Under the pieces are notes generated by a model. It made no database searches. It was given only the letters and a program-made list of their open reading frames with translations, and was not told where the DNA came from. A stretch of 64,000 nt of DNA. Origin: Sclerotiophoma versabilis (Eukaryota; Ascomycota; Dothideomycetes; Pleosporales; Didymellaceae). Location: positions 930,001 through 994,000 of the forward strand of contig JAAROD010000049.1 in assembly GCA_012274445.1 (NCBI GenBank), read 5' to 3'. The position numbers and the translations under genes are program-made. Below, piece by piece: positions 1 through 10,657 of this stretch (the stretch's first letter is position 1; each line of letters starts with the position of its first letter).

Positions 1-1043
1 TCGTCTTTCTGACGCTTGACATCGGCTCGGTACGGTGCGGGGGCTACGGTGGTGCGATTGATGGGGCTGTTGGTGCGATCTTGTGTGACGGTGCCACGAC
101 GGAAATGCAAAGGCTAGAGAGGTTGGTCATATATCGGTACGCAAGCGGTCGCAGAAAAAAGTTTTGCAGCGCAAACGTTGTCAATTGCGTCTTTGCATTC
201 CAGCAAGGGAGGGATCATCATGGTTGGTGGGGAGACGTTGAGAAACGAGGCTGGGAGGTCGGTGACGCGTGTGCGCCATGAAACAGAGGTCTGGTCAGAG
301 ACCAACAAAAGGCGACGATCGGCGTTGAGCCGACTATGAATAGTACTGCCGCAGACAGTCCCGAGGGCTGGTGGCTCTGCATGCGCAACTGCATTTGTTG
401 GCCGGTGGTGGCGGCGCATTGAGATCTCATGTGAAGCTGTCGATCGCCCAGCAGTCTTGCGCGGCTTATCGTGCACTGGCCTGTGATTGGCGTGCCTGGC
501 GGCCCGTCTAGAGCCAGCGGGGGACGTTGATGTGGAGCGAGACCGCCGTCGATGCCTTGTCCAAGCCTCAAGACTCACTGTACCACGGAAGAGGACTGCC
601 GCCGGACGCACACAGCGGGCACATTGGGCCCGCCTGCAAGTCATTATGACACGACGAGTGCGCTGGAGGAGTCGATGCCGTGCTTCACCATGGCTGGAGG
701 CTGGTGGCAGGGCTGCCAGCAGGCTTTGCAGGGCTTCGACGAAGACAGTAGCGCCGACGTTCCTTGGCCAGATGCTTGTCGTTTCCCTGTCTTTACACAG
801 GGGGACGTGCGTGCATTCGCTGGGGCGGGAAGGGAGGCAGTGAAACAAGCTGAGCAGCCGCGCAGCTGTCGATAAATAGAGTGCATTCCTCTCACCCTGC
901 CTGCTCTTCCTTCTCTCCACCCAGTCCATCACTTCCATCCTCCGCTCCAGCGAATTAATCAGCTCAACCGCTTCGCTCGCTCAAGTCGACCGGTGTCATC
1001 TCTACCACACATCACTCTACCACTCCACACTTCAACCGCCAAC
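1..1043. other. Upstream region of the GPI-protein gene, no supported gene
   Basis: Long open frames occur on both strands between about 100 and 940, but they overlap each other, have low-complexity arginine/serine/proline composition and resemble no family I know. The last 170 bases look like a promoter and leader: a TATA-like element near 871 followed by a pyrimidine-rich stretch from about 890 to 960. I see nothing else in it. Confidence 0.5.
871..879 (+). promoter_or_regulatory. TATA-like element upstream of GPI-protein gene
   Basis: The stretch GATAAATAG lies about 170 bases before the start codon at 1044. A CT-rich tract follows, as is common before transcription starts of highly expressed filamentous-fungal genes. 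The assignment rests on position and sequence only. Confidence 0.35.
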
Positions 1044-1603
1044 ATGCGTTTCGCTGTCTCCGTCGTTGCCCTGGCCGCTGCCGTTGCCGCCCAGGTCCAG
1101 CCCATCTCCCAGATCAGTGACGGTCAGATCCAGGCTCCTCCTGCCACTGAGTCTGCTCCTGTTGCTTCCTCTGCCCCAGCTGTCTCCACCCCCGCTGTTG
1201 CTACATCGGTTCCTGCCGTCTCCCCTCCCGTTATTGGTAGGTTGCCACAATTTTGAATCATCAAGACCCTTATACTAACAGCACACCAGTCGTTCCTTCT
1301 TCCGCAGCGTCTGTCGTCAGCTCCGTCCCCGCAGTCGCCAGCTCAGTGCCCGTTGTTGTCCCTACCCTGGTCACCTCGGCCGCTCCTCCTGCTGGTAACA
1401 CCAGCGTGCCTGTTGCCAGCTCTGCTCAGCCCCCCAGCGGCTCAGCTACCGGCTCTGCTTCCAGCCCTGCTTCCACTGCTTCATCTGGTGGTGCTAGCGG
1501 CTCCTCCTCTGCCAGCATCCCTGAGTCCACTGGCGCTGCTGCTGCCAACATGGTCTCCTTCGGTGGCCTCGTCTTTGCCGTCGGTGCTGCCTTCCTCGCA
1601 TAA
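1044..1603 (+). CDS. Small secreted GPI-anchored Ser/Ala/Pro-rich wall protein
   Basis: Two exons (1044-1236 and 1290-1603) flank a 53-base GTAGGT...CACCAG intron and give about 168 residues. The start at 1044 is chosen because it opens directly into a signal peptide (MRFAVSVVALAAAVAAQ). An upstream in-frame start at 993 would bury that signal. The mature part is almost only Ser, Ala, Pro, Val and Thr, with repeated VxSSxPxV-like units. This fits a heavily O-glycosylated rod. The C-terminus has small residues (STGAAAAN) followed by a hydrophobic tail ending in AAFLA, the layout of a GPI-attachment signal. The protein is therefore inferred to sit at the plasma membrane or cell wall. No enzymatic domain is visible and no orthologue name is offered. 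The intron phase (G|TC forming Val) supports the model. Confidence 0.8.
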
Positions 1604-2866
1604 ATGAGTGACACCACTTGACGCAACCTCTTTTCCATTCTCATGACACAGCGGCATACAACTTGCCAGCACTATGTTGGCGTTGCATCGCCCTTTAACG
1701 ACCACACTTTTCGATACATAATCTCCTTCAACAGCTTGTTGCATGGTCGGCTATATTCGAAAAGCTGGAGTATTGATTGCATGGCGGATAATAATTGGCT
1801 TTAGCTTTACACGAATTGGTGCTACATGGGGGTTAATGACGGCATGCATCCGCTAATGCACTCACGTACACGGATGACATGAAGTCGTGTATAGATAGTA
1901 ATGAATAAATACACACTGCGCACCAGGAGGTGCTTCAAAGACTGAAACTCGATGCACGTCCGTGATGTTTTTTGCCAAAAGTAAAAGATGCTTTGTTTAC
2001 ACAGTATCAACACTCCCATTCAGCCAAGGGTACGCTAAGTTCTACAAGACAATGACAGACATAAGACGTCAGACCTACAAAGACCGCTCGCAATCTCCAC
2101 CATTCAATCACGCAATCCCGATTCGACACTGCAACCCCAAAGTAAGCTCCAGCTCGCCTACAGTCGTCCCCCAACGTTTCGCCACAACGCGCTACGGGAG
2201 GCCCGCATGCGGCTTGCATTAGCCAACCGAGCAAGAACAGGAACGCGCAATGTAGCTGCCACTAGAGAACAAGCCTGCCCGCTAAACACAGAAAGAAAGA
2301 AAAAAAAACTCCCATCGAGTTGCTCACTCACAGCTTTGGAATTAGTGGCTTGCGTGCCGTGTTTCAATATTGATTGTAGAGCCTGAGATGGGGGTATTGG
2401 CACGGCACACATTTGAGCTACCTAATGCGGTGGTGGATGGGGTGATGAAATGGCGTTTGCAGCACAGCATGCACATGCCACGACTTCACTTCAAACATGT
2501 CGGAACTGCGTCGATGTGCTTGTGTTTGGTTTACTGCGAGCGGGTCGTGACGACGGCTACCCGTGCTATTTCTCGACGGTCTGGATCGTTGTGGTTTGGC
2601 GGAAGATATGTCTCGCTTGTATGCGGTGCGACGTAGTCCATGCACGTCGTCTACGTCTGGTATGTAAGAATGAGAAACGTGCTGCGTGTGCTTGATTGGT
2701 GGTTATTCGTGTCGTCGTTGCGCGTTCTTCCTTGTGTGAACACGCCGTATGCAATCCAAGTGTATGCGGTGTAGCCATGCTGCGCTGACTCAGCTCGCTT
2801 CTCCTCATGCTGTTCTCTTCATGTCGTTCTCCTCGGTCGGTTGTGGGTGAGCCAGCCAGCAAGCGA
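1604..2866. other. Convergent intergenic region, nothing recognised
   Basis: This lies between the 3' ends of the GPI-protein gene and the methyltransferase gene. Only short overlapping frames on both strands are present, none resembling a known family. It probably contains both 3' UTRs. Confidence 0.4.
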
Positions 2867-4197
2867 TTACGCAAGCTCTAGCTCAATCAGCGAGTCGAGA
2901 CTGCGCGGATGTTGCCATATACCAGTCGTCTTCAACCCCGCGCGCTTGTATAACGCTGCGTGCTCGGCGACGGTGCGGTGCCGTGCGCCCAGCGAGGCCA
3001 TAAGCTCCCAGTCCAGCGCCGTCTGGCTCCAGTGCGCGCCTTGGTTGGGCAGGACGAAGTCGTTGATCAGGATTTTGGAGTAGCCGGGTTTCATGGCGGG
3101 GACGATGGCGGACAGGATCTGCGAGTTGACATCGTCAGACCAGTCTTGGATGATGCTGTGGAGGAAGTATGCTCGTGCGCCTGTGGGCTGTCAGTGAGGG
3201 AGGAGCTGGAGAGTAGGGATAGTTGACGGACCCTTGATAGGCTGCTCGGTGAGGAAGTCGTGCGCCATTTTCACATCGCCGTCGTCGACTTGCGCGTGCT
3301 CAACAATCTCAGGGCGATCCTGCAGCACTAGTTTCCCAATCTTGTCTCCAAACGCTGCCCTCAGACCCCTAACATCATGTCCTGCAATCGTCAGTACGAC
3401 TGTAGCAAAATCAGCACAGTCAACATACCCGTTCCACCACCAACATCCACCAAGAACACACCATCTTTCCCATCTTCAGTCGTCGCTTGAGCACCGGTAA
3501 TCAGACTCTCTTCAACAGGGTAGTAGTCCGTATCAAACCAGCTCTGCCGCCCCATACTCCACACATCCATCATGCTGGCGAACCGCCTTCCCATCTCCTG
3601 ATCGAACTTGTCGAAGTACTCAAAGTAATGCACCCCTTTCTCAAATGCATACTGAAACGGGGCATCAACACTGCTAGTCGGCGCCTGGAAGCCATTGGCA
3701 AGGAAGAAACCCGGGCCCGCATCGAGGGCAGGCTGGAAATTGTCCACGATATAGAGAATCGTATCTTGGTAGTTTGGCGCGGCGTAGGCAAGAGACGTGG
3801 GCGTCGGGGCGAAAGTGCCAGGCCCCGTCTCGCGGATCGTCGACATGGCTGCGAGGTGCCGCAGCATGCGGGCTACGAGGATAGGATCGACTGTTCCTTC
3901 TGGGACGCAGCGCGCTGCGATCGAGGCGCTGCTCTCGCCGGTTGCAGGTGTTGAAGACATGGCTTGAAACAGCTTGATTTCGACCGCCATGCGGATTACG
4001 GAGAGGTGGGTGGGCTGCGCCCAGAGGAGTTGCAGCGCATTTTCGGTGGGATGTTGGAGGGAGGATATCAGGCGTGAAGCTGCAGACAGAAGTCCCTCTC
4101 TGGCGCCTTGCGCACCGTTTTTCAGGCCATCTCCCAGGTTGTTGATCTCGCTGAGGATATCGAGGGTGGCTTGTGACGGTGGTGATGTGGACGCCAT
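2867..4197 (-). CDS. SAM-dependent O-methyltransferase with altered active-site His position
   Basis: Three exons on the minus strand (4197-3429, 3381-3232, 3180-2867) with introns of 47 and 51 bases give about 410 residues, the usual length for fungal O-methyltransferases of the COMT / sterigmatocystin 8-O-methyltransferase type. The N-terminal half is a helical dimerisation region with a winged-helix-like core. The SAM-binding glycine loop is DVGGGTG at about residues 251-257 and spans the first intron. After the KLVLQDRPEIVEHAQ strand comes HDFLTEQPIKGARAYFLHSI. The site normally written HDW, whose His is the general base in the family, reads QDW here (Gln at about 318). The enzyme would transfer a methyl group to a phenolic or hydroxyl group of a small molecule. 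Substrate is unknown and no biosynthetic backbone gene lies nearby. Splice phases keep the family motifs continuous. Confidence 0.85.
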
Positions 4198-5371
4198 GTT
4201 CTTTTATTTACTGATTGACGAGTACCCTTGCTCTTTCTCTCACAGCCTTTCAGCGATTCAGCCTCAGCAGTAAGGAGTCCACGTGAACCGCGACGTTGCA
4301 GGATTACTGGTGTGGGGTGACCTCCTGGCAGGATGGCTCGCTAAAGTGGATGCGCTCATAGTGGGCATTGGGAGGTTGTCAGCGAAGGATTGGCAGGCCT
4401 GATAAGAGGCTGTCGGACTTAAGTTTCCGAAGCCTTGCTGTTGCATCTCAAGACCGCGTATTATTGCTGCGAAACTACGTAACAGACACGTAGGTGCAGA
4501 ACCATGGCGTTGTGCCCCCGGGTACAGATTGTCGACTCGATTCCGGTGTCGATCATGCCCACGATCAAGAAAATGACGCGCATCACGTTGTTCCGCCGCA
4601 AACTGATCCAGACACAGCATCAAGCGATATCGATGAAGGGTAAATTGAGTTCACATATTGACAAGGCTTCTGGCTCACGATAGTCCAAATGTGCTGATTC
4701 CGGTGCATCTTCCTCCCATCAATTCCACCAGAAGTTCGACGGGCAGCACCGCAAATACCACCTCATACTTAAAAAACGACTCTTCGTGCGCCCATCCCAG
4801 ACGAACAGCTAAGCACAGGAAACAGCCGAATCCTCAATCTCGGCAGGGGGGGGGGGCTGGGTCATGGACATGAGCGACAAGTATGCATGCGCTGAAACCA
4901 ATGGTGTCGACATTGCAGCTGCACGACTACCCTTTGTGTCGCCAGACTGCACTTTTGAGATCGAATGGTGGAGGAGATTGGCCGTGGCGACCCGTGCACT
5001 TCTATTTCATCCACAGCCGCGACCTGATGACTGCGCCGCTCGAGGCACCGAAGCAGTGAGCTGTCCAAATGCGGACCGTTGGGTCTATGATGATGTACAA
5101 CGGTTGGCGGGATGAAGCAGATCATGGTTCTGGATGGTGCATTCAAGGCGTATGCGCAGATGGAAGGCAGGCCGGAGGATTTGTGGGTTACTCCTACGCA
5201 TGCGAGACGAAGGTTAGGGATCCGGGTGTTCATACGTATGCAGTGATGGACAACGTATGCGATGAAGCCGCTTGAAAAGTAGAAAGATCAGTCTGTTGCT
5301 TTGGGCATGGAGTTGGTGGCGCAAGATAGACGAAAAACTTGTCTTTCGTTGTAACACTATGTAAATAATGT
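4198..5371. other. Intergenic region between methyltransferase and NOC4, no gene supported
   Basis: Several short frames exist on both strands (the longest about 120 codons), but they overlap, lack recognisable domains and do not assemble into a known protein. The region should contain the methyltransferase promoter (just after 4197) and the NOC4 3' UTR. It includes an 11-G run at 4846-4856. Confidence 0.4.
4846..4856. repeat. Poly(G) run, 11 bases
   Basis: An uninterrupted run of eleven G residues lies in non-coding sequence. It is a plausible length-variable homopolymer and a site of sequencing uncertainty. Confidence 0.9.
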
Positions 5372-7060
5372 CTACCTTGCTTCTATGACTTGCTGAAGCA
5401 GCTGGCCTATCGGGTTCAGGCCTTCCTCGGCGGTGAGGATGCGCTTGGGTATCTCGAATTCGACCTCTGGGTCTTTCTTGAGGTCCCTATCTAATTCGGT
5501 ATCGAGGAGCTGTACACGTTAGCAAGAGCATCATCAGAATCAGTTGTAGTAACTTACAGCTGTGTATGAATGATCTAAGAAGTCCTCCAGATTGTAAGAG
5601 CGTTTTGTGAACTGCTCGGAGATAATTTTCGCCAACGTTGCAACGTTGGGGTGGTAGTGTGATTGCAATGCCTCCAGCTCCCAGACACTACTCTCTATGG
5701 CGTTCGTCTCCATTGGGTCCAGCTCAGCCATATCGAAGGGATCGTCCATGCCTTCACTCTCGAGCTTCTCCTCCAGCGCCGGGTCACGAACTTCACGGTG
5801 CATCATATATGTGCAAGCCGGATGACGCTTGAACATGTTGTAAACCCAGGGAACGACGACCACAACACCAGCAGGCGGGCCGTGCAAGGCTAAGCGTGAG
5901 AGACGTTTTATGAAGCTGGCGACAAGTGCAGCGGGCAAATGCGTCGAAGACATGAACGTGTCCAATAATCTGAAGAAGCGTGATCGGTGCTTCGAGTGGA
6001 GGAGACCCTCGTCCAGCAGGGAATATAGTTTAAGGTAAAATGACGGGTAGTCGAGGTTCTTTTCCGATATAAGGTAGTAGAGCCCAGACAGAGCGAGTAG
6101 CGAGGTTGCACCGCCAACGTCGTACGAATCGGTCAGGAAGTCCATGAGCATCTCAGGCTGCTGGAACCACGGCGCAATCTGGTAGGAAAAGACAGTCAGG
6201 ATAGCTTTGCGCTGGTCCTTGTCGAGTCCGGCGCGCATTGTCGCCAGCCAGGCTTCTTGTGCCTGGACTTTGTATACCTGCAGCGTCGGTCTTGAGCTCT
6301 TCGACTGCGACTCTGTGTGGTAGTTCTTGATGTCGTCTTTCGACTGCGGTACGGTATCGAGCGATAGCAACAGTGACAAGCTGTTCGCCGCCACGAGCTT
6401 CCTTTCGGCGTCGTCGAGGTCGGTGCCGAGGAGGTTCTTGATGGTCTTGAACGTGTGGAAGCGCAGGTCGTCGAAGTGCTTGAAGTACTTCTCTGCGAAT
6501 TCGTCCCGGTTCGCGTCGTCGGCTGGGAGGAACAGGAGCGTCTCGATGAGTCGAGAGAGAGGCCCGTTCTTGAGGTTGTAGTCGGCTGTCGCCTTGGACT
6601 CTTCCTTGACCAGGCGCATGAGCAGGGTCAGGGCGACTGACTGCTTCGCCGGGTTGTCGCTGCGCAAGAAGGGCTGGAGCAGCACGTCCAGAAAGTCGCG
6701 GTACCGCTCCTTCAGCCAGGCCACGACGGTCGCCTCGGCCTCGGCCATCCCCTTGCTCTTGACCATGTCGCCGGCGGCGAGCAGGCGCGAGAAGACTCGG
6801 CACAGGGCCACAGCAGCGAGAACGGGTGGATCGTCGTCGGGCTTCTTGGACAGCTGCAGCAGGGTCGCAATGTTGTTGTAGTGCCGCCGCGACTCGAGAA
6901 TCTGGGCCTCGAGCTGCAGGATGGCGGCCTGGACGTCCTCGCCCGGTTCGCTGCTGGGGGACTTCTGGCGCTTCTTCGCCTTGGCCTCGCGGCGCTCGGC
7001 TCTGGCGGGGTCGCGCTTCCTCTTGACGCCCGAGGCGGCGGCGGTCGTGGTGCCAGGCAT
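5372..7060 (-). CDS. NOC4: Nucleolar complex protein 4 (40S ribosome biogenesis)
   Basis: Two exons on the minus strand (7060-5558 and 5509-5372) with a 48-base GTAAGT...CAG intron give 546 residues, close to yeast Noc4. The N-terminus is basic (KRKRDPARAERREAKAKKRQ), consistent with nucleolar targeting. The central part is helical and HEAT-like. The CBF/Mak21-type conserved region runs from roughly residue 300 to 470 and includes GGATSLLALSGLYYLI, the stretch beginning YPSFYLKLYSLL and PWVYNMFKRHP. The last exon encodes a 45-residue tail including DPEVEFEIPKRIL. Without the intron the frame would end prematurely after a few extra residues. Noc4 works with Nop14 in nuclear maturation and export of 40S precursors. 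The gene is divergent from ATP4, with 197 bases between start codons. Confidence 0.93.
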
Positions 7061-7257
7061 GGTGTCGGCCTCGTGTTCGGGCGGCGGCGGCGTGGTCGTG
7101 GCGGTCGTGGTGCTGCTCTGCTGCCCTGCTGCTCACACAAAAAAGTTCGGAGCCCTGTTCGGCTAGCGCGCGCCGCTTGGCAGGCTCGACGTGCATCCCG
7201 AAGAAGCTTGCAGACGAACCTCACCACCTCGACCCTCCCCACTCTTCATCCGCAGCA
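7061..7257. promoter_or_regulatory. Shared divergent promoter, NOC4 / ATP4
   Basis: Only 197 bases separate the two start codons, so both promoters and both 5' UTRs must lie in or overlap this stretch. The part next to ATP4 is pyrimidine-rich (near 7220-7250), like the leaders of other genes in the window. No specific factor site is claimed. Confidence 0.6.
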
Positions 7258-8175
7258 ATGGCCTCTCGTCTCGCAAGGAGCGCGGTTGGTAGGTGCCCGC
7301 CGGCTGATGCGCCGCTGATGCCATTGGCCCTCTACAGCCCGCGTGTGGACGCATAGTAACACTGCACAGGCGCCGCCCGTCTCCGCCCTACCCTTCCTCT
7401 CCGCACCGTCCCTTCGCTCGCCGCCCAGGCCCGCTTCCAGTCCTCGCAGGAGGACCCCAAGAAGAAGGCCCAGAGCATCATGGAGGCCATCCCCGTCCCC
7501 GGCAACAGCCCCCTCACCAAGGCCGCCGTGCTCTCCGCCGGCGCGGGCCTGTCCGTCGCCGCCATCAGCAACGAGCTCTACGTCGTCAACGAGGAGTCCA
7601 TCGTCGCCCTCTCGCTGCTCACCATCTTCTGGGCCGTCGGCAAGTACGCCGGCCCTGCCTGGTCCGACTACGCCCAGCAGCAGGTCGAGAAGATCTCCGG
7701 CATCCTGAACAGCGCCCGCTCCGACCACACCAAGGCCGTCAAGGAGCGCATCGAGAGCGTCCAGGACCTCGGCGGCGTCATCGACATCACCAAGACCCTC
7801 TTCGAGGTTTCCAAGGTACGGAGCATGCACCGCACGATGGGCGGCATGTTGCAGTGTTAGTTGCATGCTGATACAACGCAGGAGACCGCCAAGCTCGAGG
7901 CCCAGGCCTACGAGCTCGAGCAGAAGACCGCCATTGCGCACGAGGCCAAGAACGTCCTCGACTCGTGGGTCCGCTACGAGGGCCAGGTCAAGCAGAGGCA
8001 GCAGCGCGAGCTCGCCGAGTCCATCATCGCCAAGATCGAGAAGGAGCTCGAGAGCCCCAAGACCCTCAAGTCGATCCTCGACCAGTCCATTGCCGACGTT
8101 GAGCGTGCGTACATACCCTCTCTGCCCAACCCCCAGTGCTAACAAGCTGCAGGCATCGTCTCCCAGAAGGCATAA
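7258..8175 (+). CDS. ATP4: Mitochondrial ATP synthase F0 subunit b (subunit 4)
   Basis: Four exons (7258-7288, 7370-7815, 7882-8104, 8153-8175) give about 240 residues, matching fungal Atp4 (about 244 in yeast). A basic, Arg-rich N-terminus (MASRLARSAV...) is a mitochondrial presequence, followed by QSSQEDPKKKAQSIMEAIP. A membrane hairpin spans about residues 70-115 (LTKAAVLSAGAGLSVAAISN and VALSLLTIFWAVGKYAGPAW), and the rest is a long charged helix that forms the peripheral stator stalk. The protein would hold F1 against rotation in the inner membrane. The first intron is the least certain. I use the acceptor at 7369 (CATAGTAACACTGCACAG) because it keeps the presequence in frame. An earlier CAG at 7337 does not. 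The last exon adds only IVSQKA. Confidence 0.9.
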
Positions 8176-8340
8176 GCGTCCTACAATAGACAATCTCATG
8201 TTACATAAATCTGTGCAATAGTCAACCTGGTTCAATAAGACTACCCTAGGCTTGGAAAGCAGCCGAATCGATTTGTTTTGTCCGTCAGCGATCGAATCAT
8301 GGCTATTCGTGATGAACTTGGACTGCATGCTTATTCCAAT

Positions 8341-10062
8341 CTACAGCTTCGATCCGTCCTTCTTCTCCAACAGCCCCGTAATCGTCTTCGCCCACAGCTC
8401 GGCCGCTTCAGGATCAATGGCGTTCATGTCATAACTCACGCCAAATCCAACGCGCCCCTCGGAATCAGTCGAGCTTCCGACCAAGAACTCTCCGTCCCTC
8501 GCTCTCACACCCATCCTCAAGCCCCTGTAGTCCACCACGAAATCCTTGCCCTCGCCATTCAGATCATGCTCACCCGGCCTAAAATACCCCTTCAAGCTGC
8601 CCACACTACTAACACCACACGTTGCTCCCGAGCCACTAGCTTTCAAGTCACCCTGCGGATTCCCAAAGCCGAGTTGTCGGTGGGGTGGCAGCCTGGACTC
8701 GACGCGCTCAATCTGCGCGAGATAGCCCGTCGCCAGCAGCCGGCCTGGAGAGTGCTTATCAAGCCCAGCACTAATCTCGCCTTTGCCCGTAGTCTTGAGG
8801 CGTTTCTGATAGACTCTCAACTCGCGGTTTGCCGTCTTCGCAGCGAGTCTGAAGCGCTTTTCGACCGGGAGGCTGGAGGGCAGGAACGGCATCACGATGC
8901 CGTCGCTGAAGGCTAGCATGCACGAATCCGCAGGCGGTGGGTTGGCGAAGAAGGCACGTGGGTTTAGCGGGAACGAAGCTGTCATGGCGGGGATCTCCGA
9001 GGGCTTCAGCCAAGGATAGCGTGAGGCGTGTATGTCCATCATTGCTAGCCCGGCGAGCGCGAAACATCCCGCTCCAATGCTGAGCTTAGCGGCGCGACAC
9101 AGACTGATCAGGCGCGCGGACGCGGCGGGCGAGAGGGTAGCGGAGACATGGCCCGAAGACATTGGCGGCATGTTTTCACCCTCGTAAGCGAAGAGTTTGG
9201 CGTACGTCCTGTCCAGCGGCCGAGGCTTTGCAAGTCGCTCCGGGCGGTACAAAGGGTTTGTAAACGTCGGCGGCAGCGTGTGCTTCACGTGCCTCAGCAC
9301 GCGGAGAATCGCCCATATCCATCTCTGTCGCGCCTTGTTGCCGACAATAGCAGGGTAGAGGTCTTCCTGCGCCGGCGGCAGTTTCTCCCGTAGCACATGC
9401 AGCTGCAACGACGAGGTGATTTCTTCTTCAATCGCCCCCGCAGACAAGTTTAGAAGCTGCAGCAAGTCCTTGAACCATCCGTACGCGCTCAGCCCGTCGG
9501 AGATCTGGTGCGCCATGATGATTAGGAAGGATTGCTGGATCGTCCCGGTTGGCAGGCGGCGGGGCGGCAGCACGTGGAGCTTCGACATGCATTTCCGGGG
9601 CTCAACGATCCGCGCGACGTTCAAAGCGTGGTCGTGGAGGTCGTGCGCGTCGACCGAGGAGTAGTAGTCTTCCACCCAGACGATGCTTCGTTCGACGTCT
9701 CGCAAAGCGTCGGCGAGCGTGCCAGGGACGTCAATGGCAAAGCGTCGAAGACCCGATAACGCATCGTCGACATGCCGGCTCATCAGCAACACATGTCTGA
9801 GGCGGAGAGCGGTCCATGCCAATGCGATTCTGCGCCGGAATTCCTCCTTGGAAAGCGAGTGCTTGAGCTCGCAAGTCAACGTTGCGGTCATATCCGCTCG
9901 GCCGCCGTAATAGGCACCATCGGAGTCGAAAGAAGTCTCGACAAGCCCCAGCGGGCGCTGAAAGGTCGTCTGCCCAGTTCCATTTATCGTACAAGTCCAA
10001 GCATGGTACCCCGTTGCATAGCGGTCAAGCCAATGCGCCTTCTCTTTCTGTGGCGAAGCCAT
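8341..10062 (-). CDS. HXXXD-type acyltransferase (condensation/alcohol-acetyltransferase fold)
   Basis: A single-exon gene of about 573 residues. The ATG at 10062 (MASPQKEKAHWLDRYATGYH) is used; codons further upstream are not ATG. The N-terminal half carries the acyltransferase signature HQISDG at about residues 185-190 (HXXXD), preceded by the β-strand SFLIIMA. The fold is shared by alcohol acetyltransferases, trichothecene 3-O-acetyltransferase-like enzymes and NRPS condensation domains. A second conserved element, the DFGWG-like structural motif near the C-terminus, is not evident. The corresponding area reads FVVDYRGLRMGVRARDGEF. The enzyme probably moves an acyl group from CoA to an alcohol or amine; the substrate is unknown. 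It is convergent with ATP4, with 165 bases between stop codons, and no carrier-protein or synthase genes accompany it. Confidence 0.75.
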   Translation of the reverse strand: MASPQKEKAHWLDRYATGYHAWTCTINGTGQTTFQRPLGLVETSFDSDGAYYGGRADMTATLTCELKHSLSKEEFRRRIALAWTALRLRHVLLMSRHVDDALSGLRRFAIDVPGTLADALRDVERSIVWVEDYYSSVDAHDLHDHALNVARIVEPRKCMSKLHVLPPRRLPTGTIQQSFLIIMAHQISDGLSAYGWFKDLLQLLNLSAGAIEEEITSSLQLHVLREKLPPAQEDLYPAIVGNKARQRWIWAILRVLRHVKHTLPPTFTNPLYRPERLAKPRPLDRTYAKLFAYEGENMPPMSSGHVSATLSPAASARLISLCRAAKLSIGAGCFALAGLAMMDIHASRYPWLKPSEIPAMTASFPLNPRAFFANPPPADSCMLAFSDGIVMPFLPSSLPVEKRFRLAAKTANRELRVYQKRLKTTGKGEISAGLDKHSPGRLLATGYLAQIERVESRLPPHRQLGFGNPQGDLKASGSGATCGVSSVGSLKGYFRPGEHDLNGEGKDFVVDYRGLRMGVRARDGEFLVGSSTDSEGRVGFGVSYDMNAIDPEAAELWAKTITGLLEKKDGSKL

Positions 10063-10657
10063 GTCCACTCAACCAACTAGTTTCGAACGAAAACAGGTCC
10101 CAAGATATCCTCGATCCAATTATTGCTAACACGGCTCCAGCGTGCGTTGAATTGGGAACAGGATGAGATGAACCATCTTGATGTCGAAACGATGACGGGG
10201 ATCTATTATAGACACTAGGCTCGTCGAGGGATTGCTTGAGTCGTGCGTTTTGACAGGCGCTAGCGGGACGTTCTGCCGCCCTTTTACAAAACGCTTTACA
10301 CCCAGCTTACCTAAAGACATCTAGTATTGGCTTCTAAAAGACGACTAGCCGCAGCAACATAGAGCTTTTCTACGATATGAGTATGGGCATTGTGTTCGAC
10401 ACCAGCGTGAAGCGAGACTCTAAAACCTGACATGATCACGACTTGTATTGTATCGCAGTTAGTTGAGATGTTGTGGATTGATGTTATTAATGGGTATATG
10501 TAGAGACAGCTAAACGCCCCCTCTAGTTCTCATGCATGCATTGCCGGCTGATAGAAACGTGTGACGATAGCTCTTCGGTCAATCACTGCACCCTCACTTG
10601 AGCTTGGTGCACAGGTTGAATGACATGCGTCTGCCTTTTGAAGTGTCGTTGCGACTT
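10063..10657. other. Intergenic: acyltransferase promoter and TFIIF-beta 3' region
   Basis: This stretch of about 595 bases has no supported gene. It should hold the acyltransferase promoter at its left end and the 3' UTR of the TFIIF beta gene at its right end. I see no distinct element in it. Confidence 0.4.

Noticed and set aside
114..938. A 274-codon minus-strand open frame and overlapping plus-strand frames
   Set aside because: Low-complexity composition, no family resemblance, overlaps the promoter and CT-rich leader of the GPI-protein gene.
6153..7196. A 347-codon alternative frame inside NOC4
   Set aside because: Arg/Ala-rich shadow frame; the NOC4 frame carries the conserved domain.
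7246..8328. A 360-codon frame on the strand opposite ATP4
   Set aside because: It mirrors the ATP4 codons, with Leu/Gly/Asp-rich translation typical of an antisense shadow.
2867..10062. A secondary-metabolite cluster built around the O-methyltransferase and acyltransferase
   Set aside because: The two are separated by NOC4 and ATP4, and no polyketide, peptide or terpene synthase, P450 or pathway regulator lies between or beside them.
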